DNA of 5,831 nucleotides. Source: an uncultured Bryobacterales bacterium. Lineage in GTDB: Bacteria > Acidobacteriota > Terriglobia > Bryobacterales > UBA6623. The position numbers and the translations under genes were made by a program. The stretch covers positions 1-5,831 of the forward strand of contig CAMPKL010000263.1 in assembly GCA_946887065.1 (NCBI GenBank), written 5' to 3'. Within the stretch, counting starts at the first letter, position 1. Every line of letters starts with the position of its first letter. Shown here piece by piece: positions 1 to 5,831 of the stretch. The notes beneath the pieces are model-generated. The model worked only from the letters and a program-made list of their open reading frames with translations. It ran no database searches and was not told where the DNA came from.

Positions 1-1
1 T

Positions 2-349
2 TTTCCAAGACTGAAGACGGGCGCGCTGGCGCAATATCCGATGGCCCGGGCGCTGACGAGACCGGTGGAAACGGTGCGGTTTTTGGACATGGGCAGGCAG
101 ACCTATGTCGACAGCAAGAATTCCTTGCGCCAGTGGCGGTTGCGGTTGAACGCCCTTGACGAATCGGAATTGACCGCGGTGATTGAATTCTTCGTGGCGA
201 TGCGCGGTTCCCTCGGGAGATTCGAGTTCGAAGATCCGGCGACGGGCGAGCTGGTTCCGAATTGCAGGTTTGACGACGATGAGTTGGAGCTGTCTTCGTC
301 GGGCGAGTTCAACGGACAGACCGCGCTCACGGTGAGGGAATCGCGATGA
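2..349 (+). CDS. Phage minor tail protein, M-like/DUF2460-like fold (5' partial)
   Basis: Structural protein of a long phage tail, probably part of the tail-tip ring. The reading frame is open to the left edge. The ATG at 41 is unlikely to be the real start, because the 13 codons before it encode FPRLKTGALAQYP, which matches FPELSSGAAAQFP at residues 4-16 of the next gene. The true start is therefore probably only a few codons outside the window. There are 115 visible residues. From the first visible codon, residues 37-79 (YVDS, WRLRL, ESELTAVIEFF, GRFEFEDP) follow the pattern of small tail-tip proteins, where a beta strand is followed by an amphipathic helix with paired Phe and then an F-x-F-x-DP strand. 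Residues 87-113 (NCRFDDDELEL onward) form the closing strands and are also mirrored in the neighbour. The last codon overlaps the next start (ATGA at 346-349), so the two are probably translated together. The family name rests on pattern, gene order and the paralogue, not on a database match. Confidence 0.72.
   Translation, partial: FPRLKTGALAQYPMARALTRPVETVRFLDMGRQTYVDSKNSLRQWRLRLNALDESELTAVIEFFVAMRGSLGRFEFEDPATGELVPNCRFDDDELELSSSGEFNGQTALTVRESR
334..339 (+). promoter_or_regulatory. Ribosome binding site for the second tail gene
   Basis: GAGGGA lies six bases before the ATG at 346, inside the last codons of the upstream gene. The GAGG core is a good Shine-Dalgarno match at ordinary spacing. 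It supports the ATG at 346 as start and the idea of coupled translation across the ATGA overlap. Confidence 0.6.
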
Positions 350-1140
350 GGATCTTTCCGGAACTCAGCAGCGGAGCCGCCGCTCAATTTCCGTGGAGCC
401 GGCGAATCGGCTATCGGAACGTCAGGAACAGCTTCGCCGCAGGCGAGGAAATTGACTACGGCGACGTCCTGTTCGAGACGCGGCGCTGGGACCTGCCGCT
501 GACTGACCTTGAGGATGCCGAGTGGCACGCCATTCGCAATTTGTTTGAGGAAACGGGCGGCCGGCAGTTGCCGTTCACCTTTGTCGAGCCTGGGGCGAAC
601 TTGTTGGCCTGGTCAGAGAGCCTGGACGAAGACGCTTGGGTCAAGAGCGCCGGCGTGACGGTAAATGGCGGCCAGTTGGACCCAACGGGCGGCTCGGCAG
701 CGACTAATCTGAGCGCGGGCGGAAGTTGGACAGTTTCGCAGACGATAGCTGCGCCGGCGTCGCGAGCGTTTGTGGCTTCGGCGTGGTTGAAATGCAATGC
801 AACCGGTAGCACGGTTGGGTTATCAGACGGCGCGGGGCAAACCAAACAGCTGCCGATAGACGGCGACAACGAGTGGCGGCTCTATGAATTGCCCTGGCGG
901 CACGCGTCGGCCGCGGAACAAATCGTGCTCGAACTTTCCGGTTCGGGCGCGGCGACGACGTGCGCCTATGGCTTACAGGTCGAACCGCAACTGGGGCGGT
1001 CGAGCTACAAGCGGACCAAGGAACAGCCCGGCGTATTCGCCAACGCCTATTTTGATCAAGATTCGCTTGAGCAGAGCCTCACCGCCCCCAACCAGAACTC
1101 AGGGACTGTTCGAATCCAATGGACTCCATCGCCAATCTAA
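346..1140 (+). CDS. Phage minor tail protein, M-like fold with inserted jelly-roll-like domain
   Basis: This 264-residue structural protein is probably a second tail-tip component and a paralogue of the gene just upstream. Residues 4-16 (FPELSSGAAAQFP) and 38-82 (YGDV, RRWDLPL, DAEWHAIRNLFEE, PFTFVEP) align with the upstream protein. So does the C-terminal stretch 233-258 (NAYFDQDSLEQ to GTVRIQW). Between these halves, roughly residues 84-228 have no counterpart in the smaller protein. This insert begins NLLAWSESLDEDAWVKSAGV, contains WTVSQTI, FVASAWLKC and WRLYELPW, and ends with YGLQVEPQLGRSSYKRT. That layout is the one seen in carbohydrate-binding-module-like beta-sandwich domains of phage tail proteins, where an 'NLL.NSE..D..W' opening and a 'Q.E.G..S.Y..T' closing are typical. 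A role in binding a surface glycan is inferred. The start is fixed by GAGGGA at 334-339 and by the match to the upstream frame. The 3' end overlaps the next gene by 22 bases. Confidence 0.75.
   Translation: MRIFPELSSGAAAQFPWSRRIGYRNVRNSFAAGEEIDYGDVLFETRRWDLPLTDLEDAEWHAIRNLFEETGGRQLPFTFVEPGANLLAWSESLDEDAWVKSAGVTVNGGQLDPTGGSAATNLSAGGSWTVSQTIAAPASRAFVASAWLKCNATGSTVGLSDGAGQTKQLPIDGDNEWRLYELPWRHASAAEQIVLELSGSGAATTCAYGLQVEPQLGRSSYKRTKEQPGVFANAYFDQDSLEQSLTAPNQNSGTVRIQWTPSPI
1101..1105 (+). promoter_or_regulatory. Weak candidate ribosome binding site for the tail-tip gene
   Basis: AGGGA ends 13 bases before the ATG at 1119, which is longer than usual spacing. No better site lies before this ATG, and an AAAGGA at 1140-1145 is already inside the coding region with no well-spaced in-frame start after it. 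Translation here may depend mainly on coupling to the upstream gene, which it overlaps by 22 bases. Confidence 0.3.
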
Positions 1141-4100
1141 AGGAACAAGCTGAAGCTCTTACGCCCTTGCTGCTGATTGAGGCTGAACTCGCGAACGGCC
1201 AAGTGGAGCGCTGGTCGACGCACGAGGTTACGGTGGGCGAGCAGTCCTACAACGCACGGGTCGTGGGCCACAACTTCTTCGAAGTTCAAGCGGCGAGCGA
1301 GAGCGGGGTCGATGCGATTCCACGAATCGCGGTAACGCTCGGGAATGCGGATTCACGATTCTCGCAGGTGGAGACGTCGGTCGGATTTCGGGGCGCGAAA
1401 CTGAAGGCGCGCTTTGTCTTCTATGACCTTGAGGCCGATAGCGCGGCCAGTCCGGAGGCGACTGTCTTTCAGGGCATTTTGAATCCGCCGGATGAGATCA
1501 ACGAATCGACGGTGCGGCTTTCGGCGATCAACCGGATGAGCATGCAGCGGGTGTTGCTGCCCACGGTGAGGATTCAGAGGCGATGCCCATGGAGCTTCCC
1601 GGAAACGGCTGAACAGCGCCAGGAAGCGGTCAGCGGTGGAGTTGAGGGCAGCTATTCGCGATTCCATGCGTGCGGCTACTCGGCCGGAGAACCGGGCGGC
1701 GTGGGCAACCTGAACGGCGGACAGCCCTACGCGTCCTGTGCATTCACACGCTCGGACTGCACGGCGCGGGGTATGTTCTCCACGGACGGCGCGAGCAACC
1801 TGACAAGACGCTTCGGCGGCATCGAGTTTGTGCCGGCTTCAATCTTGGTCAGGGGCCATGGTGAAAAGAACCACCGTCCCGCGGATGTCGCTGAGAACGA
1901 GGCTCGCTACAACGACTTCGTACCGTTGCAATACGGAACCGTGTGGGTCGATGCGCCGATCGTGTTTGCGAGGAACGACGGCAACCTGACGCGCATGGAG
2001 GTGCTCGTCGGGTTGGGGAAGATCCACTCGATCATCAAAGTGTTGGTGAACGACATCGAGATTCCAATTGGCGTCCCGGGCCGCGACATGACGCCGAGCG
2101 GTTGGTGGAATCTTTTCGCGGACGGCGGCAGAATCGGCGGCTTCAATCTGAACTTCACGGCGCCGGGCGGAGAGCCGCTGGGCGATCCCTATGGGAGCAT
2201 GGCCTGTTTGTCGGTGGTCGTGCCGAATCAGATCAACGATGGCCGCAGTCTGCCGCGCGTCAAGGTGTTGATTCGCGGATTGCAGTTGGAGCGGTTCAAC
2301 GGTGCGGGCGGTTCCCTTGGGTTCTCCTACAGCAACAATCCAGTGTGGGTGCTGCTGGACGTATTACGCCGCAGCGGATGGAAGATCGACGAGATCGATA
2401 TCGCCAGTTTTGCCGCTGCCGCTTCGGTTTGCGATGAGACGATCGCGGCGACGGATAACCAGGGGAATCCGATCTCAACCGAGCGATTTCGCTGTAACTT
2501 GCTGATCCGATCAAGACGAACGGCGGCAGACGTGATCCGCGGGATTCGTAACGGGGCCCGGTTGCAGCTCACCTACCGGCAAGATGGACGCTTGGCGGTA
2601 TACGTCGAAAACTCAGTACTGCTGCAGCAGCCGAGCAAGCCGGAAGGTTCGAACGCAGCGACGCCTCTGAACGGTGGGTGGCCGGCGTACGTCTACACCG
2701 ACGGTTCGGACCCGGCCACGCCGTCCGCAATATCGCGGCGGCTGGACAACACTCCCTCGATCCGTCTCTTCTCACGGCCAATCGCCGATTCACCTAACCG
2801 ATTTGCGTTGGAATTCGCGGACGAGTTCAACGAGTATCAGCAGGACAGTCTTGAGATCGTCGACACCGCGGATGTTTCCCGCACGGGCCAAGAGATTTCG
2901 GGACGGTTAGTCGCCGACGGTTTACCGACCTATGACCAGGCGGCGCGAATCATGAAGTTTTTCTTGGATCGATCGATCCAGGGAAACCGCTTCATCGAGT
3001 TTGAGACAAGCGTGAAGGCGCTGGGCCAACACGTGGGTGACCTGATCGCTGTGACCTACGTAAAGGAAGGCTTGTTCAGCCAGCCCTTCCGCGTCTTGAA
3101 GATTCAGCCGGGCCGCAACTATCGGACCGTCCGGGTTACCGCGCAGATTCACGACGACGCTTGGTACAACGACACGAACGGCCAACTCACGCTCATTCCT
3201 CCCACGCGGCCGCAATCGAAGGCGAGTACGGGCACGCCGGGATACCTGTACGGCGACGAGTACGACGAGTTTGGCGATCCGATCTTCCATATTGAGGAAT
3301 TCGTCACGAGCGGATCGGACGGAACGATTCTGACGGAGATTGAGGTCGGGTTCACTCCGCCCGAAGCAGGACGGTCGTTCACCGCCAGTGTTCCGATCGT
3401 CGATTTGCAGCCTACGGTGTCGACCAGCGGCGGCACTCTGGCGGGCGACGAGACTTTCTACTATGCCGTGACGGCGGTCGACGCGGAAGGCGCCGAAAGC
3501 AACGCTTCTTTCATCGTTAGGGCAGTCACGGCGGCGGGCGGATCGACGAACTCGGTGGAACTGAGCGGACTGAGTTTCTCAGCGGGAACGGTTTCATTCA
3601 ACGTCTACCGCGGGGACTTGCCCACTCGCCTGCGGCGGATCGCTCTTTACCAACCGCCGTCGTCGTCGTTCGTCGATACTGGCCTGGCCGAGGACGTCTC
3701 GGGCGCGCCCGATCCACGATACGATCACGCAAACTTCTACTGGCGCATTGAAGATACCGAGGAGCAGTTCGCGTCGGAGTTTGGCCTGGATACGATCGGC
3801 AGCGGAGCACTCGCGCTGACGGCGGATTCATTGGCTGGCCACACCGTCCGCATTATTCGCGGGAAGGGCGCGGGGCAGGAGCGAACCGTCCTCAACAATA
3901 CTGAGACTACCTTGACGGTGGTTCCGTCGTGGATACTGGAACCCGATCTCAGCTCGGTATTCGTGGTCTCTGAGAACACTTGGCATTTCGGCGGTCGGGC
4001 CAAGAGCAGCCCCGCGCGATTCCCAATCCCCAACTTGGGCGGCCGAGTCGTTCAGGTGACGGGCCGGTCGGCGAATGCCCAGAACGTCGAATCGCTGGAA

Positions 4101-5051
4101 GGTCTGGCGATCGTGACGCGCTGGCGAATCGGAGGCGGCGCGTTGGGCGTGGCGGATCGGAACCCGCCGCCTTTGCCGGTGTTCGCAGTCAATGCTTTCG
4201 GCGACGGCAATATCGTCATCGGCGGTCTGGGTTTTGCGATCTTAGAAGACACCCAAACGATTACGGCGGGCCGGTTCACGGTTCACTACAGGGACGAACT
4301 CAACGGACCCAGCCAGGTTTTGCTTGACCCCGCGGTGGACGAAACGGCGACAAGTCTCCCGCTAAATCAGGCTGGTTCCGCTCTGCCGGGAGATCTGGTG
4401 CAGTTGGATCGCGAGATTGTGCTGGTGGAAGAAGTGCAGTCCTCGGGCACGGTCTACGTTGTGACGCGAGGAGCCTGCGGCAGCTTCGCTGTTGCGCATA
4501 CGGCTGGCGCGGAAGTGTACCGGCTGGCGCGGCGGACCGAGACCGTCGCTTTCCCGAGAGGCATCTTCGGCACTCCTGCAGCGGCGAACTGGGCGCATTC
4601 AGCGTGGATGCCGGGCTTGCGGATCGCTTGTGTCGAGGCGATCGTCACCAATTCGCTCGGCGATAGCCCTGCCGCGACTGCAAATTACTCGGAACTGCTC
4701 GATAAGGGCCTCAGGACGCTGCACGGCGGGCAGTTCAATCTGCAGTACGAGGGCCGTTTGGCCATCTTGACCGACGCGACGGCGAATATCACCGTTCAGG
4801 AAAGCCTGGCTATACACGACTGTTTCGCGCACCTGAAAACGGCGCCCGTCGGCGCTGATGTGGTCATTGAAATCGTTCAAGACGCCGGCACAGTTGCCAC
4901 GCTGACAATTCTTGCCGGTCAGACGATGAGCGGCGTGCTTAGCGGCGCGTCATTGCCGGTCTTGCAAGAATCAGCTCAGTTGAGATTGAACATCACAAGC
5001 GTTGGGACTGTCTTCCCCGGATCTGATTTGAGCGTGACCCTGCGCGTCTAA
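1119..5051 (+). CDS. Giant phage tail-tip protein: gpL-like plus gpJ-like hub plus C-terminal host-recognition modules
   Basis: This 1310-residue protein probably forms the tail-tip hub and reaches the host surface. Residues 15-155 are a beta-rich region (LLLIEAEL, Y43, a VFQGIL strand) like the N-terminal part of lambda gpL/DUF2163-type proteins. Residues 156-240 carry CPW, CGYS, CAFTRSDC and RRFGGIEF, with Cys156, 185, 207 and 214 placed much as in gpL, which coordinates an Fe-S cluster. Residues 260-690 look like gpJ: NPVWVLLDVLRRSGW at 407-421, CDETI at 438, FRCNLLI at 457, ADVIRGI at 470, then SLEIVD, DQAARIMKFFLDR and GDLIAVTY. Residues 766-865 are FN3-like (YYAVTAVDAEGAES, FNVYRG, FVDTG). 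Residues 894-950 hold a GKGAGQERT module, 1089-1136 a GDLVQLDREIVLVEEV...TRGACGS module, and 1200-1310 a beta-rich C-terminus. There is no signal peptide or membrane segment. The ATG at 1119 overlaps the upstream gene, with only a weak AGGGA 13 bases before it. No stop or frameshift interrupts it. The hub role is well supported by motifs; the receptor is unknown. Confidence 0.82.
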   Translation: MDSIANLKEQAEALTPLLLIEAELANGQVERWSTHEVTVGEQSYNARVVGHNFFEVQAASESGVDAIPRIAVTLGNADSRFSQVETSVGFRGAKLKARFVFYDLEADSAASPEATVFQGILNPPDEINESTVRLSAINRMSMQRVLLPTVRIQRRCPWSFPETAEQRQEAVSGGVEGSYSRFHACGYSAGEPGGVGNLNGGQPYASCAFTRSDCTARGMFSTDGASNLTRRFGGIEFVPASILVRGHGEKNHRPADVAENEARYNDFVPLQYGTVWVDAPIVFARNDGNLTRMEVLVGLGKIHSIIKVLVNDIEIPIGVPGRDMTPSGWWNLFADGGRIGGFNLNFTAPGGEPLGDPYGSMACLSVVVPNQINDGRSLPRVKVLIRGLQLERFNGAGGSLGFSYSNNPVWVLLDVLRRSGWKIDEIDIASFAAAASVCDETIAATDNQGNPISTERFRCNLLIRSRRTAADVIRGIRNGARLQLTYRQDGRLAVYVENSVLLQQPSKPEGSNAATPLNGGWPAYVYTDGSDPATPSAISRRLDNTPSIRLFSRPIADSPNRFALEFADEFNEYQQDSLEIVDTADVSRTGQEISGRLVADGLPTYDQAARIMKFFLDRSIQGNRFIEFETSVKALGQHVGDLIAVTYVKEGLFSQPFRVLKIQPGRNYRTVRVTAQIHDDAWYNDTNGQLTLIPPTRPQSKASTGTPGYLYGDEYDEFGDPIFHIEEFVTSGSDGTILTEIEVGFTPPEAGRSFTASVPIVDLQPTVSTSGGTLAGDETFYYAVTAVDAEGAESNASFIVRAVTAAGGSTNSVELSGLSFSAGTVSFNVYRGDLPTRLRRIALYQPPSSSFVDTGLAEDVSGAPDPRYDHANFYWRIEDTEEQFASEFGLDTIGSGALALTADSLAGHTVRIIRGKGAGQERTVLNNTETTLTVVPSWILEPDLSSVFVVSENTWHFGGRAKSSPARFPIPNLGGRVVQVTGRSANAQNVESLEGLAIVTRWRIGGGALGVADRNPPPLPVFAVNAFGDGNIVIGGLGFAILEDTQTITAGRFTVHYRDELNGPSQVLLDPAVDETATSLPLNQAGSALPGDLVQLDREIVLVEEVQSSGTVYVVTRGACGSFAVAHTAGAEVYRLARRTETVAFPRGIFGTPAAANWAHSAWMPGLRIACVEAIVTNSLGDSPAATANYSELLDKGLRTLHGGQFNLQYEGRLAILTDATANITVQESLAIHDCFAHLKTAPVGADVVIEIVQDAGTVATLTILAGQTMSGVLSGASLPVLQESAQLRLNITSVGTVFPGSDLSVTLRV

Positions 5052-5066
5052 CTGCGGCCAGCCGCC

Positions 5067-5072
5067 TAAAAT
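5067..5072 (+). promoter_or_regulatory. Candidate -10 box (TAAAAT) just upstream of truB
   Basis: TAAAAT differs from the sigma70 consensus TATAAT at one base. It ends six bases before the truB ATG, so a transcript started from it would begin at or very near that ATG and have almost no leader. No convincing -35 hexamer is present at 16-18 bases upstream, and an AT-rich hexamer can arise by chance around a stop codon. It is listed because it is the only promoter-like signal between the tail genes and truB. Confidence 0.25.
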
Positions 5073-5077
5073 GGAGG
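5073..5077 (+). promoter_or_regulatory. GGAGG Shine-Dalgarno-like site at truB, unusually close to the start
   Basis: GGAGG is a strong anti-16S match, but only one base separates it from the ATG at 5079. It is spaced more normally (five bases) for the ATG at 5083, yet that ATG is in another frame and gives only MAFSF before a stop at 5098-5100. The truB frame has an in-frame TAA at 5067-5069, so no earlier start is possible. Confidence 0.4.
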
Positions 5078-5078
5078 A

Positions 5079-5831
5079 ATGGATGGCGTTTTCGTTTTAG
5101 ATAAGGCGGGCGGGATTTCGTCTCACGACGCCGTGGGGGCAATGAGACGGATCGCGGGCACTCGCCGCGTCGGTCACCTGGGGACTCTGGACCCGATCGC
5201 CACTGGCGTGCTGCCATTGGTCGTGGGAAAGGCGACGCGCCTCTCGCAATTTTTCTTGGGTCATGATCGGGCCTATGAGGCGTGGATCCGGTGCGGTTTC
5301 GCCACGGACAGTTACGACCGAGCCGGCCAAATGGTCGGCGAACGGAAACCCATCGAGCTCGATCCTGAACGGATTGAGGAGATTTTGGGGCAGTTTCGCG
5401 GCAAAATCCTGCAAACGCCGCCTGCGGTGTCGGCCAAAAAAATCGGCGGCGTGCCGGCCTACAAACTGGCTCGGCAGCAGAAGCCCGTGGAACTCCAGGC
5501 CGTCGAAGTGGAGATCTACGCACTCGAGCTGTTGCGCACCGACAGCGACCGATTCCAGATTCACGTCCGCTGCTCTACCGGCACTTACGTTCGTACTCTC
5601 GCGCATGAGATCGGGCTTCGCTTGGGATGCGGGGCCCATGTCGATGAACTTCGCCGGACGGCTGTCGGTGAGTTCAACCTAGCGGACGCGCGCACGAAGG
5701 GAGAGTTGGAAACCTTGAGTTTGGAAGGGCGCCTGGGCGAGGCGATGGTGCCTTCCGAAGAACTGCTCCCCGAGATGCCGGCCCAGCGCGTGGACCGCAC
5801 TGCGGCCTCCCGCATCGCTCAGGGTCAAGAC
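5079..5831 (+). CDS. truB: tRNA pseudouridine(55) synthase TruB (3' partial)
   Basis: Cytoplasmic enzyme that converts U55 in the T-loop of tRNAs to pseudouridine. The window shows 251 codons with no stop; bacterial TruB proteins are usually about 300 residues, so roughly the last fifth is missing. Residues 5-19 (FVLDKAGGISSHDAV) are the TruB N-terminal motif. Residues 32-45 (GHLGTLDPIATGVL) are the catalytic motif, with Asp38 as the expected nucleophile. Residues 66-81 (AYEAWIRCGFATDSYD), 114-133 (TPPAVSAKKIGGVPAYKLAR) and 166-200 (CSTGTYVRTLAHEIG through LRRTAVGEF) are the remaining conserved blocks. The visible end (PAQRVDRTAASRIAQGQ) looks like entry into the C-terminal PUA-type domain. 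The ATG at 5079 is the only start that keeps the first motif, as a TAA precedes it in frame at 5067. The gene appears intact and is most likely the host's own copy. In many bacteria truB follows rbfA or infB; here phage tail genes lie upstream instead, 27 bases away on the same strand. Confidence 0.96.
   Translation, partial: MDGVFVLDKAGGISSHDAVGAMRRIAGTRRVGHLGTLDPIATGVLPLVVGKATRLSQFFLGHDRAYEAWIRCGFATDSYDRAGQMVGERKPIELDPERIEEILGQFRGKILQTPPAVSAKKIGGVPAYKLARQQKPVELQAVEVEIYALELLRTDSDRFQIHVRCSTGTYVRTLAHEIGLRLGCGAHVDELRRTAVGEFNLADARTKGELETLSLEGRLGEAMVPSEELLPEMPAQRVDRTAASRIAQGQD

Noticed and set aside
41..43. ATG at 41 as the start of the first gene
   Set aside because: The codons before it encode a block conserved in the paralogue next door (FP....GA.AQYP), so the start lies outside the window.
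103..528. Minus-strand open frame of 141 codons opposite the two M-like genes
   Set aside because: It lies antisense to two genes with recognisable motifs, has low-complexity Ser-rich composition and no family pattern; long antisense frames are common in GC-rich DNA.
2922..3290. Minus-strand open frame of 122 codons opposite the hub region
   Set aside because: Arg- and Val-rich composition typical of a shadow frame; the + strand here encodes clear gpJ-like motifs.
3657..3671. Run of CGT triplets in the tail-tip gene, as a possible phase-variable repeat
   Set aside because: Only about four imperfect units and a triplet period, so slippage would not shift the frame; it simply encodes a short Ser run.
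4501..4532. Direct repeat CGGCTGGCGCGG, two copies 20 bases apart
   Set aside because: The copies are in different reading frames and encode different residues; in a GC-rich gene this is most likely chance.
5054..5065. Short inverted repeat GCGGC-CA-GCCGC after the tail-tip stop, as a terminator
   Set aside because: The loop would be only two bases (or a four-pair stem with a four-base loop) and it is followed by CTAAAATGG, not a T-run.
4993..5639. Two overlapping minus-strand open frames (176 and 180 codons) across the tail-truB junction
   Set aside because: Both are antisense to conserved TruB blocks, are rich in Arg and Pro, and show no recognisable domain.
5263..5682. Plus-strand open frame of 139 codons inside truB
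   Set aside because: It is out of frame with the catalytic and C-terminal TruB motifs, which continue unbroken in the 5079 frame, so no frameshift is needed.

Overview
This window is GC-rich and all of its coding sequence is on the + strand. It holds the distal (tip) end of a siphophage-type long-tail module, followed after 27 bases by the start of a chromosomal housekeeping gene, truB. The tail part is three genes packed end to end. The first is a minor tail protein whose start lies just outside the left edge. The second is a longer relative of it that carries an inserted carbohydrate-binding-like domain. The third is a 1310-residue tail-tip/host-recognition protein. The order is M-like, M-like, then L-like plus J-like, which matches the lambda tail-tip order M-L-K-I-J. 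Here L and J sit in one polypeptide, and no separate K or I gene lies between them.

Layout: 2-349 is the end of the first M-like protein (stop present, start missing). 346-1140 is the second M-like protein, joined to the first by an ATGA overlap. 1119-5051 is the giant tip protein, overlapping the previous gene by 22 bases. 5052-5078 is a short gap with a TAAAAT box and a GGAGG. 5079-5831 is truB, the tRNA pseudouridine-55 synthase, cut by the right edge. No tRNA, rRNA, CRISPR, insertion sequence, integrase, attachment site or convincing terminator is visible.

Together the tail genes would build the end of a flexible tail. The M- and L-like parts would form the tip ring around the tube, the J-like part would form the central hub, and the long C-terminal half (FN3-like and other beta-rich modules) would contact the host. 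The gpL-like region keeps four cysteines arranged much as in the Fe-S-binding lambda gpL family.

Organism: a bacterium, because truB has the bacterial TruB signature. The high GC content and the style of the TruB N-terminus suggest a soil lineage such as Acidobacteria (Bryobacterales/Solibacter type), but this is a guess from memory and not demonstrated. The tail genes could belong to a prophage, a prophage remnant, a tailocin or a gene-transfer-agent-like element. The window does not contain the head, packaging or lysis genes that would decide between these.
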